A DNA stretch of 64,000 nt from a virus: positions 1 through 64,000 of IMG/VR virus record IMGVR_UViG_3300030106_006238. The stretch is one strand, 5' to 3'. Positions 1-7,639 of the stretch are shown here, in pieces. Position 1 is the stretch's first letter. Each line of letters starts with the position of its first letter. The notes below the pieces were generated by a model. That model was not told the origin of the DNA and did no database searches. It saw only the letters and a list, made by a program, of their open reading frames with translations. The translations under genes were made by a program, and so were the position numbers.

Positions 1-21
1 AGCTTGCGGCAGGAGTGATAG

Positions 22-273
22 ATGCGCATCAATACGATTGAAGTAGTTAGAGAGTTAGTAGAAAAACTCGGTGGTGGATACAGGCCGTGTGCTCGCATCC
101 TTGGAACCAGTCACACTGCATTGTGGCATGCTCTTGAAGGAGACAGGCCGCCCCCTACATTGGACACCCTTGCCCGATGGGCGAGCAATGCCAAAGAAGA
201 AGCGGGCATTGAACTTTCGTTTACAGTTAAGCCCGGTGGCGTGCTTGACTGGACCTTCACCCTGTCCGAGTAG
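22..273 (+). CDS. Small helix-turn-helix-like protein at the head of the replication genes
   Basis: An 83-residue protein with a good ribosome-binding site (AGGAG, six bases before ATG). Residues about 20-50 (ARILGTSHTALWHAL) resemble a helix-turn-helix in which the second helix follows a GTSHTAL turn, so a DNA-binding role is plausible but inferred. The upstream gene or promoter lies outside the window. It ends nine bases before the primase start, so the two are probably co-transcribed. It could be a replication accessory protein or a regulator; I do not recognise the family. Confidence is for a real gene, not for function. Confidence 0.7.
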   Translation: MRINTIEVVRELVEKLGGGYRPCARILGTSHTALWHALEGDRPPPTLDTLARWASNAKEEAGIELSFTVKPGGVLDWTFTLSE

Positions 274-281
274 AAGATGGG

Positions 282-1289
282 ATGTGGATTGAAAGTGCTC
301 AAAATATCTCGATTGTTGAGGTTGCACAACGCTTAGGTCTTGGCTCTCGACGAAGCAATTCTTTTAGTCCATGTCCTGCATGCGGGGCGGAAGAAAGGGG
401 TAGTTCGGACAAACGTGGACCTTTAGGTCAGACTCGAGACGCTAAGGGCTGGAGGTGTCATGTTTGTGGGGCTGGCGGTGACGTTGTTGATCTTGTATCG
501 CACGCCATTAAGGGTGATAGGTTTCGAAATCTGACCAAGGCAGACCAACAAGAAGTAAAGACTTGGTTTACTCAGGAAGGCGTAGTTCTAAACAACGCAG
601 TCAAACCTCAACCAAAGCCACCAAGACAAAGAGTTAGACCTCCTGTTTTAGAGGTAGCAGAGTTGTGGAAGGCAGCATCGCCATTGCACAGACTTCAGAA
701 CACCAAGCCCAACAACAGGGTCAAGAAGTTCTTGTCGGACAGGAGTTTTGACATTGACCTTTTGTCCCAAAGTAAGATCGTTAGAGTTCTTCCAGAGAAA
801 AAGAACTATCGGTGGCCTGCTTGGTGGCCGGGCACCTGGAGTTCCATATACAGGCTTGCCGTCCCAGCGTTTGAAACAAACGGTCAGCTTGCATCAATCC
901 ACGTTCGCGCCATCGGAGACAAACAAGTAAAGCCAAAAAGTCGATGGCCAAAGGGGTTTGAGGCGGGCGGGCTGTTCCTTGCAAACAAACAGGGAATCGA
1001 ACTTTTACGAGGCAACCCTTCTAAATCACTTGAAGGGTTACTGATTTGTGAAGGGATTACTGACATGCTTAGGGCTTGTTGTTCGGTAATCCATGAGAAT
1101 ATGAATATCGCTGTCCTCTCTGGAACCTCTGGAAGTTTCCGTGAGATGTCGAAGATTGTTATTCCTAAGAACCTTAATGTTTACGTTGCAACAGATCCCG
1201 ATGAACAAGGCGAGCAATACGCAAGTTTGATCCACAAGGCAGTTGCACCACACACCGTGTACAGATTGAATTTAGATGAGCTGGAGTAG
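282..1289 (+). CDS. DNA primase (CHC2 zinc finger plus TOPRIM)
   Basis: A 335-residue phage primase expected to synthesise RNA primers at the replication fork. The N-terminus carries a zinc-binding site with C31-x2-C34 and C59-x2-C62, as in CHC2-type primases. The C-terminal third has a TOPRIM fold: the acidic motif ICEGITD near residue 255 (E257) and ATDPDEQG with D305 and D307 for metal binding. It is shorter than bacterial DnaG and lacks a fused helicase, but the helicase follows two bases downstream, giving a split primase-helicase pair. Start is ATG just after an AAGATGGG stretch. The assignment is secure from motifs. Confidence 0.93.
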   Translation: MWIESAQNISIVEVAQRLGLGSRRSNSFSPCPACGAEERGSSDKRGPLGQTRDAKGWRCHVCGAGGDVVDLVSHAIKGDRFRNLTKADQQEVKTWFTQEGVVLNNAVKPQPKPPRQRVRPPVLEVAELWKAASPLHRLQNTKPNNRVKKFLSDRSFDIDLLSQSKIVRVLPEKKNYRWPAWWPGTWSSIYRLAVPAFETNGQLASIHVRAIGDKQVKPKSRWPKGFEAGGLFLANKQGIELLRGNPSKSLEGLLICEGITDMLRACCSVIHENMNIAVLSGTSGSFREMSKIVIPKNLNVYVATDPDEQGEQYASLIHKAVAPHTVYRLNLDELE

Positions 1290-1291
1290 AG

Positions 1292-2647
1292 GTGCCTGAT
1301 CTTGATAAAGTACTTGCGAATAAAGAAAACAACCTAAGAACACTTATTCACACCGCTAAACAGCAGGGGCCTATTGGGACCAAACCGATTGCTGTAAACG
1401 GCCAGATGCGTGTGATAGGAAATGCGGCAGCAGTAGGTCAACCCGAATCAAAGGTGGTCAATCTACTAGACACATATGTCACTAAGAATGGAGACATGGC
1501 TTTTAGGCCAAGCCGACGAAACGCTTACTTGGTTTTGTGCAACGACACTAGAGTAAGAGGAAAGATTTGGCACGATGACTTCAAGGGCACGTTGATGCGG
1601 AGCCAGGAGGAATACAAAGACACTGACGATACCAAGCTTCAGATGTGGCTTGAGGGCATCTACGGAATGAGGATGTCAACTGGGACGGTTTCTGAAGTGG
1701 CTCGACTTGTTGGAGAAGAGTTCTCTCGGAATCCTTTGCACGAGTATTTAGAGGGCTTGCAGTGGGATGGAATACCGCGCATCGATACCTGGTTGATTCG
1801 TGGAGTTGGAACCATAGATACAAGGCTTGTTCGAGATGTAGGCAAGCGATGGCTTATCTCTGCAGTGGCAAGAGCCATGCAGCCTGGATGCAAGGCAGAC
1901 ACTGTACTCATCTTTGTGGGACCACAAGGTGCAAAGAAGAGCACTTGCTTTCGAGCGCTGTGCGGAGACGAATACTTCTGCGACACGCCGATGGATATCG
2001 GATCTCCAAACGCCTACAGTCAGATTCGTAGAGCGTGGATTTACGAGGTCGCTGAGCTTGATTCAATCCGAAGGTCTGCCAACAGTGCAACCAAGGCGTT
2101 TCTTACAGCTCAAGAAGACACATACAGGCCAGCATACGGAAGACATGCAGTCACAACAAAGAGGCACTGTATCTTCTGTGGAACAACAAATGAACAGTCA
2201 TTCATTTCTGACATGACAGGTTCGAGGCGGTTCTGGCCAGTTCGAGTAGGGACTGTAGATCTCCAGTGGATCAAAGACAATCGAGATCAGTTGTGGGCCG
2301 AAGCGATGGCGGCTTACAAGAGAGGAGAAATCTGGTGGCTTGAGAATGAGTCGGAGAGTGAACTGCAGAAAATATCTGAGGACTACCGACAGATTGATCC
2401 GTGGCAACCAATGATAGAGCATTGGTTGGTGGCCAAGAATAACGTCACGGTCACAGAGGTAATGCAAGAGGGTTTGAAGCTTGATCCAAATCAAATGAGC
2501 AAACTTGCTCAAATGAGAGTTTCAGACATCCTTCGCCACTTGGGCCTAAATCGAGTGAGGAAAACTCGATTGGGCAAGAGGTGCTATGTTTGGTCAAGGT
2601 TTGACTCGAAAGATACAGATGAAGAAGATGAGCACATCGATTTCTAA
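1292..2647 (+). CDS. VapE-like (virulence-associated E) SF3-type replicative helicase
   Basis: A 451-residue P-loop ATPase of the virulence-associated E family. Walker A is GPQGAKKST (G210 to T218, lysine K216), followed by an IYEVAELD Walker B-like acidic motif. Next come a sensor-like stretch ending GTTNE and an arginine-finger-like GSRRFWPV. Proteins of this kind act as DNA helicases or replication initiators beside a TOPRIM primase in phages and mobile islands. Translation starts at GTG with GGAG five bases upstream, two bases after the primase stop, suggesting coupling. No DNA polymerase gene was found in the window, so this helicase would have to work with the host polymerase. Confidence 0.92.
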   Translation: MPDLDKVLANKENNLRTLIHTAKQQGPIGTKPIAVNGQMRVIGNAAAVGQPESKVVNLLDTYVTKNGDMAFRPSRRNAYLVLCNDTRVRGKIWHDDFKGTLMRSQEEYKDTDDTKLQMWLEGIYGMRMSTGTVSEVARLVGEEFSRNPLHEYLEGLQWDGIPRIDTWLIRGVGTIDTRLVRDVGKRWLISAVARAMQPGCKADTVLIFVGPQGAKKSTCFRALCGDEYFCDTPMDIGSPNAYSQIRRAWIYEVAELDSIRRSANSATKAFLTAQEDTYRPAYGRHAVTTKRHCIFCGTTNEQSFISDMTGSRRFWPVRVGTVDLQWIKDNRDQLWAEAMAAYKRGEIWWLENESESELQKISEDYRQIDPWQPMIEHWLVAKNNVTVTEVMQEGLKLDPNQMSKLAQMRVSDILRHLGLNRVRKTRLGKRCYVWSRFDSKDTDEEDEHIDF

Positions 2648-2843
2648 ATGCGTCCCAAGAGGCTTCACTTTTGTAGAAGAACAAGAATGTTGGTCAGTGT
2701 TTGATCCCGACCATGAAATGGTAATCGAAGCCAGACACTACGATGACTTGAAAGACCGACTTAGGACTATTCTTGAAGCAAAGAACGAGGTTGTTGAAGA
2801 CAGCCTGATGGATTTTATAGCGAAGAAAAAGGCAGAAGCCTAA
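2619..2843 (+). CDS. Small hypothetical protein overlapping the helicase 3' end
   Basis: A mixed alpha/beta protein of about 74 residues with no recognised domain. The C-terminal half is rich in D, E and K and probably helical. Its reading frame overlaps the last codons of the helicase; the start may be ATG 2619 (preceded by GAAAGA) or ATG 2628 (preceded by GAAGAAG). A longer version from 2586 is less likely because it lacks a ribosome-binding site. It is the last gene of the first rightward group and converges with a leftward basic peptide that ends one base after its stop. Function unknown. Confidence 0.6.
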   Translation: MKKMSTSISKCVPRGFTFVEEQECWSVFDPDHEMVIEARHYDDLKDRLRTILEAKNEVVEDSLMDFIAKKKAEA

Positions 2844-2844
2844 C

Positions 2845-2961
2845 TTACTTGCCGTATCCCACTTTTCTGTTCTTCAAGGGCTTAAGAACCTTTTTCTTAG
2901 TAGGCTTTTTCAGCTTGCTCTTTTTCATCGTAGTGCTGCTTTTATATTTTTTACCCGGCAT
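2845..2961 (-). CDS. Very basic 38-residue peptide
   Basis: A 38-residue peptide made largely of K, S, T and P (pI clearly above 10), ending KNRKVGYGK. ATG is preceded by GAGGAAC three bases away. Its start overlaps the end of the zinc microprotein gene by 11 bases, so it is probably the last cistron of a leftward three-gene operon. Short lysine-rich proteins are common in environmental phages and are often packaged or bind nucleic acid; that role here is inference. A longer frame start at 3048 exists but is less likely. Confidence 0.6.
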   Translation of the reverse strand: MPGKKYKSSTTMKKSKLKKPTKKKVLKPLKNRKVGYGK

Positions 2962-3070
2962 TTTGTTCCTCTTGTTTGATTGGCTCACCGGCAGGCTTTG
3001 AACAAGCCGGACAATATAAAGAGCCGTGATAGCGGTGGTCACATTCAAAGCAAATGCGATCTATTTTCAT
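2951..3070 (-). CDS. 39-residue zinc-ribbon microprotein
   Basis: A 39-residue protein with C7-x2-C10 and C20-x2-C23 (CFECDHRYHGSLYCPAC), a compact zinc-ribbon spacing, followed by a charged tail. The start ATG overlaps the upstream TGA stop in an ATGA junction at 3067-3070, a classic translational coupling, and its end overlaps the next basic peptide gene. It is below usual gene-calling length limits. Coding capacity is supported by the intact Cys pairs and the junctions on both sides. Function unknown; possibly a nucleic-acid or protein-binding adaptor. Confidence 0.6.
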   Translation of the reverse strand: MKIDRICFECDHRYHGSLYCPACSKPAGEPIKQEEQNAG

Positions 3071-3348
3071 TTCTTTTTGCTCGCAGGCTTTTTCTTGGCA
3101 GCAGGCTTGCGTTTTCGGGGAGCTCGCTTGAGCTTCACTTCATCGTCTTTGGTTCCAAACTTTCCGTCAGGCCCAGCATCGACAGTTGCTTCGATTGCGC
3201 CGACGCGAACCTTAATTTCGCCATCTTTCAATTGCTGTTCGAGTGCATCGATATGACTCAACAATAAAGGAACAAGGTTCTGACCTCTGTAATTGCTGTT
3301 CCAAAATTTACGGATGTTCTCAAGGCGTTTTTTACTAAGAAGTCCCAC
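3067..3348 (-). CDS. Basic-tailed protein with a D/G calcium-loop-like motif, GTG start
   Basis: A 93-residue protein. Residues 1-55 look helical with leucines (LVPLLLSHIDALEQQL); residues about 57-70 contain DAGPDGKFGTKDD, which resembles an aspartate/glycine calcium-binding loop. The last 20 residues are lysine-rich. The start is GTG at 3348 with AGGA eight bases upstream. It is the first cistron of a leftward operon, only 20 bases from the divergent gene at 3369, so promoters must overlap. No family recognised. Confidence 0.65.
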   Translation of the reverse strand: MGLLSKKRLENIRKFWNSNYRGQNLVPLLLSHIDALEQQLKDGEIKVRVGAIEATVDAGPDGKFGTKDDEVKLKRAPRKRKPAAKKKPASKKK

Positions 3349-3368
3349 TTAGTTTTTCCTTTGTTAAG

Positions 3369-3638
3369 ATGAAAAGAATGAAGGCTTGGAAAAGATATTT
3401 GTCTAAAGACAGTAACAAACCCGCTGTCATTCTACCCATAACTGGGAAGATTCTAAACTATGAAGACATGCCAGAGGGAACAATCTTTTATGTGGGAACC
3501 CTTTGGAAATACAAAGGAAACCTTGTCAGGATCTCTGGCCGGTCCTGTAAAGAAGGGTGTGGAGGATCGATGGTTTTCGAAGATGAAAAAGACAACGAGT
3601 TCTGTAGAACATGTGGTCTATTAGAGCCGAAGCTTTGA
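3369..3638 (+). CDS. Hypothetical protein with a C-terminal zinc ribbon
   Basis: An 89-residue protein. Residues about 60-83 hold C-x3-C and C-x2-C pairs (CKEGC and CRTC) and look like a zinc ribbon of the TFIIB or transcript-factor type. The N-terminal half is mixed beta-strand sequence. It is divergent from the basic protein gene at 3067-3348, and its 3' end overlaps the convergent regulator by 18 bases. The metal site is inferred from cysteine spacing. It could be a small transcription or translation modulator; function unknown. Confidence 0.65.
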   Translation: MKRMKAWKRYLSKDSNKPAVILPITGKILNYEDMPEGTIFYVGTLWKYKGNLVRISGRSCKEGCGGSMVFEDEKDNEFCRTCGLLEPKL

Positions 3639-3860
3639 TTGAAGACCAGGCCATTCTCTAACAGAAACAACGCCTCCGGTAACGTGCTCAATAGCCACAG
3701 CCAGTGCCAAGGATGGCACCTTTCGCCCACCTTCTAAATCTCGCAAATAAGCAATAGAGATTCGCTGACCAAGAGGATCGAGTTCATCATTTAACCAGCC
3801 CACAAAGGCTGCTCTCGTCGATTTTCCAGGTAAACTCGCTCTGTAGTCTTGAACTTGCAT
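3621..3860 (-). CDS. YdaS/Cro-like helix-turn-helix regulator
   Basis: A 79-residue protein from ATG 3860 (GGAG five bases upstream; a 115-residue frame from 3968 is less likely). The region IAYLRDLEGGRKVPSLALAVAIEHVTGGVVS matches the Cro/YdaS pattern, in which a recognition helix is followed by basic residues and an A-I-E-x-x-T-G-G-x-V segment. Such proteins repress divergent promoters. It lies head-to-head with the exonuclease gene across a 100-bp region carrying an inverted repeat, consistent with autoregulation and control of the recombination operon. It is the only clear repressor-like gene in the window, and no integrase accompanies it. Confidence 0.75.
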   Translation of the reverse strand: MQVQDYRASLPGKSTRAAFVGWLNDELDPLGQRISIAYLRDLEGGRKVPSLALAVAIEHVTGGVVSVREWPGLQSKLRL

Positions 3861-3867
3861 TGTCACT

Positions 3868-3960
3868 CCAATCTGATTGTTTTCTAGATAAGCCAAAATT
3901 TGTCCGCATGCAAAGTGATGCTCCTTGACGCACTTTGTGAACAACACTATTTTAAATACC
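3868..3960. promoter_or_regulatory. Divergent promoters and operator between the regulator and the exonuclease gene
   Basis: Rightward promoter: TTGACG (3925-3930), 17-bp spacer, TATTTT (3948-3953). This places the transcription start at about 3960, next to the exonuclease ATG at 3961. A leftward promoter can be read on the minus strand as TTGCAT, 17-bp spacer, TATCTA. The arms CAAAGTG (3911-3917) and CACTTTG (3931-3937) form an inverted repeat around the rightward -35 element, a natural operator for the Cro-like protein. The sites are seen in the sequence; binding is inferred. Confidence 0.6.
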
Positions 3961-4920
3961 ATGGACACAACAAGAGAAGAATGGCTTCAGGAACGACTCA
4001 AAGGACTGGGTGGTACTGATGTAGCAAACATTGTCATGAGTTCTGCAAGCTCAGCTCAAAAGGTTGGCTGTTTTCATAAAAGCCCGTTTGCTTTGTGGGC
4101 AGAGAAATCGCAGCTAACAAGACGTGATAGTTCTGAAGACTCGTCTATGAAGCGTGGTCGCGTCATGGAAAAATATGTTTGCGAACTGTATTTGGAGTTT
4201 CTTGGAGACGGAGCGAGCCTGATTGATCCAGGTCTTACTTGGCACCCAGAGCGAAAACGAATCTTTGGTACTCCTGATCGCCTGGTGCTTAAAGACGGAA
4301 TCGAATGGGGAATGGATGCAAAGACTCGACGCAACAGAAAAGGTTGGGGCGATGCCGGAACAGACCAGGTTCCATTAGACACAGAGGTTCAGATGCGAGT
4401 GTACATGGAAGTGTTCAACTCGCCTTATTGGGACGTTGCTACGCTCTTTGGTCTTGATGACTTCCGAGTGTACAGGCTTCAACGAGACGAAGATCTTGGT
4501 CAAGAGATCCTCAACATTGCTGACAAGTGGTGGAAAAACCACGTCGATGAATCTGTTCCTCCTGCAGTGGATTCATCAGACATCGCCAAGTCAGTCATTG
4601 GAAAACTTCATCCAAGAGTTGTAGATGAACAGCTTAGGGCTCCTACAAACATAGAGCTTGAGCTGCATAAAGAACTGGTTTCGATCAAACGAAAACACAA
4701 AAGAATCGACGATAAGAAGAAAGAGTTAGAGAATGAACTTCGTCGGTTGATTGGTGACTCGGTTGGCATTGATCGTGTTGCTACATGGAAACAGTCTAAA
4801 TCAAGACAGTTCTTTGATAAGACTCGCTTTAAAGAAGAGAACCCAGAAATGTACGATTCATACACCACGGAGAAACCCGGCAATCGGGTGCTCCGAATCT
4901 TGGAGAGCAACAATGAGTAA
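3961..4920 (+). CDS. YqaJ/lambda-type recombination exonuclease
   Basis: A 319-residue nuclease of the YqaJ/lambda exonuclease family, which resects double-stranded ends 5' to 3' for single-strand annealing. Seen motifs: the N-terminal REEWLQERLKGLGGTDVA signature, E70 in a GRVME segment, D106 in FGTPDRL, D119-x-K121 (a D in place of the usual E of the E-x-K motif) and Q144. The C-terminus has a charged helix (about residues 240-270). ATG 3961 is chosen because the family signature begins immediately; no Shine-Dalgarno is visible and the predicted transcript starts beside it. It overlaps recT by 8 bases, forming the usual exonuclease-annealase pair. Confidence 0.92.
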   Translation: MDTTREEWLQERLKGLGGTDVANIVMSSASSAQKVGCFHKSPFALWAEKSQLTRRDSSEDSSMKRGRVMEKYVCELYLEFLGDGASLIDPGLTWHPERKRIFGTPDRLVLKDGIEWGMDAKTRRNRKGWGDAGTDQVPLDTEVQMRVYMEVFNSPYWDVATLFGLDDFRVYRLQRDEDLGQEILNIADKWWKNHVDESVPPAVDSSDIAKSVIGKLHPRVVDEQLRAPTNIELELHKELVSIKRKHKRIDDKKKELENELRRLIGDSVGIDRVATWKQSKSRQFFDKTRFKEENPEMYDSYTTEKPGNRVLRILESNNE

Positions 4921-5836
4921 GAATGAAGTCTCACCCTTAAAAGAACTTGGAAGCTATCTTGAAAGCAAGAAGCCTATTTTAAAGAAGTTAGCCCCTAAAG
5001 GAGCAGACATCGACAAGATCGTTGCCCTTGCTACCTTTGAGGCCGCTAAAAACGAACAGCTTTTACAGTGCTCTCCACAGTCGATGTACATGGCTTTGTC
5101 TAAAGCATGCCAGTTAAACCTGGTTGCAGGCGGGGTGCTTCATCGCTCTCACTTGGTTCCGCTTTGGAATAAGAAGAGCCGGTCTATGGAGGCCGAACTT
5201 TGGATTGACTACACCGGCTTAATGGAGTTGGTTCGTCGGTCTGGAGAGATTGCAAACTTTGTTGCCCGAGTGGTTCATGAAGGGGAAGAGTTCGAGCACT
5301 ACTTTGATTTGGACGATGGAGAAGTGCTTCGCCATCAACCAAACTATGATGGAACGGTTGGAGAACCTAAGCTTGCATACGCTGTTTGTTTTTTCAAAGA
5401 CGGTCAGCGGCAAGTAGAGGTGATGCGCAAAGACCAAATCGAAAAGATTCGAGACAACTCTAGAAGCGGCAAGAGTGGCCCATGGGTGAGCCATACAGAA
5501 GAGATGTGGCGCAAAACTGTAATCCGTCGAATCTGCAAGTACTTACCATTGTCAGCAGAAGCAAAGACTGTTCTTGCATACGATACAAGCGCTGATGTCA
5601 CTGGAGAAAAATCGGAGCTGTTTACTCCCAAATCTGTTCTTCAGGATATTCAAACAGAACAAGTGATAGTTAATTCGGAACCAATCGATGTTGATGGTTT
5701 CGATCTTCCGCTGAAGAAAAAAACTAAGAAACGAACCAAGGCGGCACAAGTGGTTGCTGCCAAAGAAACCGCGACTAAATCTACTGAAACTGACAATCCG
5801 TCAGAAGATGATTTTGTAATCAACCCAGACAGATAA
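4913..5836 (+). CDS. recT: RecT-family single-strand annealing protein
   Basis: A 307-residue RecT-type annealase. Typical features include the SPQSMYMALSKACQLNL helix, the LVPLWNKKS segment, LWIDYTGLMELVRRSG, and a MWRKTVIRRICKYLPLS motif near residue 205. The C-terminal tail is lysine- and threonine-rich and likely disordered. ATG 4913 lies inside the exonuclease 3' end with GGAG upstream, so the two are translationally coupled and probably act as a pair in recombination, end repair or concatemer formation. The annealing role follows from the family. Confidence 0.93.
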   Translation: MSKNEVSPLKELGSYLESKKPILKKLAPKGADIDKIVALATFEAAKNEQLLQCSPQSMYMALSKACQLNLVAGGVLHRSHLVPLWNKKSRSMEAELWIDYTGLMELVRRSGEIANFVARVVHEGEEFEHYFDLDDGEVLRHQPNYDGTVGEPKLAYAVCFFKDGQRQVEVMRKDQIEKIRDNSRSGKSGPWVSHTEEMWRKTVIRRICKYLPLSAEAKTVLAYDTSADVTGEKSELFTPKSVLQDIQTEQVIVNSEPIDVDGFDLPLKKKTKKRTKAAQVVAAKETATKSTETDNPSEDDFVINPDR

Positions 5837-5845
5837 GGAACCCTA

Positions 5846-6490
5846 ATGTCTCTATTGAAAGAAATTGAAAACGAACGCCTTGGCGTTTTTGGCAAACAAA
5901 AGAAAGAAGCAGAAGAAAACAAAGAAGACGCAATGGTTATTTCTTCTACTGAATTTATGAACATTGCACGCCAGGTTTATACTAGAAACTGCATTGACAA
6001 GAAGACGTACTCAAAGATGAAGAGTCATCGGTTTCGTCTTCATTCATTCAACTGGCATTTCACCAGCCTGATTGGCAGTATTACAGCAGCTAATTTTGAA
6101 GAAACATGCCAAAGAAGCATTGAAGCTGGATTGAAAACAATTCGCCATTCACAAGGAAATGGAGACTGGAAGCTTGCAGAATATGAAGTCGCAACAGACA
6201 AGGATCGCGACAACAATGAGTTGTTGGTTATTGCAGCTCGTTACATCGATGTTCTGAATAAGGAAGACCTTCAGTATGTGAACGGCATTCCTGCATCCAA
6301 CGTCAACGTAAACGTTAAATCACCGGCTATTCCTAAAGAGGTCTTGTCTGCTCTTGGTGAGCGGGGAACGGACGACGATGAGCTCAAGGTGCTTCTTAAG
6401 CAATTGATTACAGTGATGGCTTCTGACGCTACGCCAACAACAGATACGAAAACACTGCCTCAGGGAGAGGAAGGCGTTGAAATGACTTGA
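5846..6490 (+). CDS. Hypothetical protein downstream of recT
   Basis: A 214-residue protein with no recognised domain. Residues 1-30 are a charged helix, residues about 30-150 are mixed alpha/beta, and the C-terminal region is acidic. It begins nine bases after recT, with AAGGAA before the ATG, and is the last gene before the terminator at 6504-6577. Genes in this position beside RecT often encode a single-strand binding or recombination accessory protein, but no OB-fold signature or acidic SSB-type tip is evident, so function is left open. Confidence 0.75.
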   Translation: MSLLKEIENERLGVFGKQKKEAEENKEDAMVISSTEFMNIARQVYTRNCIDKKTYSKMKSHRFRLHSFNWHFTSLIGSITAANFEETCQRSIEAGLKTIRHSQGNGDWKLAEYEVATDKDRDNNELLVIAARYIDVLNKEDLQYVNGIPASNVNVNVKSPAIPKEVLSALGERGTDDDELKVLLKQLITVMASDATPTTDTKTLPQGEEGVEMT

Positions 6491-6503
6491 GCGTTTCAAT
6501 GCC

Positions 6504-6577
6504 AAAAAAAGTAGGGGCGGTCACGTCGGGAATGCTTGCTGTAGGGTTCTGCAAGCGACCGTGACCGCCCCCTTTAT
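6504..6577. terminator. Bidirectional intrinsic terminator between convergent blocks
   Basis: A perfect 12-bp stem, GGGGCGGTCACG (6514-6525) with CGTGACCGCCCC (6560-6571), plus an inner 6-bp stem GCTTGC/GCAAGC (6534-6539 and 6551-6556). It is flanked by an A-run (6504-6510) on the left and a T-rich CTTTATTTAT on the right, so it can work in both directions. It lies exactly between the end of the rightward recombination operon and the end of the long leftward late operon. Confidence 0.9.
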
Positions 6578-6817
6578 TTATACAGGAGCCGCTTCTTCTG
6601 AAGCTTCCTCTGCGGGTGCCTCTTCTGCGGGTGCCTCTTCTGCGGGTGCTTCTTCTGCAGGAGCTTCCTCTGCAGGAGCCTCTTCTGCCGCATCAGGGGC
6701 TTTATCACCGTCATCCATAAGATGACAAGTACCCATGCTTGTTGAAATAACTACAACCCCTCCAATCAGAGCAACCTTTGGATTGAGTTTCTTCCAGAGT
6801 TCTTTTAGCTTTTCCAT
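6578..6817 (-). CDS. Small single-span membrane protein with an EAPAE repeat tail
   Basis: A 79-residue protein. Residues 1-14 are basic, residues about 15-32 form one hydrophobic span (ALIGGVVVISTSMGTCHL), and the rest is an acidic repeat of EEAPA units encoded by a 15-bp DNA repeat. It directly follows the endolysin gene (overlapping by one base) and is the last gene of the late operon, so a role in lysis, as a holin-like or envelope-anchored protein, is reasonable but inferred. The cysteine in the span is not in a clear lipobox. Repeat number may vary between relatives. Confidence 0.65.
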   Translation of the reverse strand: MEKLKELWKKLNPKVALIGGVVVISTSMGTCHLMDDGDKAPDAAEEAPAEEAPAEEAPAEEAPAEEAPAEEASEEAAPV

Positions 6818-7632
6818 TATGTCTCCTCAGACAGGTCGTCTTCGGTAATGAGTGTATATGTGAAAACCTCAGCACCTGACGCCTTCCAAATACTAACCGC
6901 TTCCTTCCAGTCTGCGATTCGGGCAAACACCTGGCAGCCAGCCGACCACTTATCTACTCGCGTTGAGTTCTCCCCGGCATGATGCAGATTCACGCCGTAC
7001 CACCCCTCGATTCCAGGGTCGTCGTCATGACCAAACGACAAAATGTTATTCCGATCATTGTCACGCCAGACGCGGATGGGCGCTGCCCGTTGACATAAAG
7101 TTAGGTACTTTCCACGGTGCATATCCCACTTGTAGGCACGGTAGGAACCAGGCACCATGATGGCTGTACCAGCGGAACTTCCATAGACTTCAGGATGCTC
7201 TAAGCAATAAGCCCCTGGGTCCGTGGTTATTCTGTACTTCTTGTGTTGCCACAATCCGTTGTTCACCCACACCAAGTGCATCTCATCGTCAAAGCTATTG
7301 GAGATCGTGTTGTTTGATCTGACGCCAATAATGTTGATTTGACCATCGGTATAAACCTCGTAGTCTTTTTTCTTCAACACATTGATGATAGGTGGTGGCT
7401 CATCAGACACTTCGGGCTGCTTTGGCTCCTCAGCGGCTTGTAAAGCCTTTAGGGTGTTAGGCCCTACGATTCCGTCTGCTGATAGTCCTGACGCCTTCTG
7501 GAAGCGCTTTACGGCCTTTTCTGTGCCTCGGCCAAAGATTCCGTCTACACCAATCTGGCCATAGCCTTTGTCGTTCAAAGCCTTTTGAATGTCTTTGACT
7601 TCATCTCCACGGGATCCGACTTTGATTAGCAC
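6817..7632 (-). CDS. Endolysin: peptidoglycan-binding domain plus L,D-transpeptidase-like catalytic domain
   Basis: A 271-residue predicted cell-wall enzyme. Residues 1-66 form a peptidoglycan-binding type 1 repeat (GSRGDEVKDIQKALN...GVDGIFGRGTEKAVKRFQ...DGIVGPNT). After a proline-rich linker, residues about 95-260 form a second domain ending in NLHHAG (H217, H218) and SAGCQV (S230, G232, C233). This H...S-x-G-C arrangement resembles the catalytic site of YkuD/L,D-transpeptidase folds. A phage lysin with such a site would be expected to cut or exchange peptide cross-links; a non-catalytic or amidase-like activity cannot be excluded. There is no signal peptide, so it needs a holin. Confidence 0.82.
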   Translation of the reverse strand: MLIKVGSRGDEVKDIQKALNDKGYGQIGVDGIFGRGTEKAVKRFQKASGLSADGIVGPNTLKALQAAEEPKQPEVSDEPPPIINVLKKKDYEVYTDGQINIIGVRSNNTISNSFDDEMHLVWVNNGLWQHKKYRITTDPGAYCLEHPEVYGSSAGTAIMVPGSYRAYKWDMHRGKYLTLCQRAAPIRVWRDNDRNNILSFGHDDDPGIEGWYGVNLHHAGENSTRVDKWSAGCQVFARIADWKEAVSIWKASGAEVFTYTLITEDDLSEET

Positions 7633-7639
7633 AGCTCAT

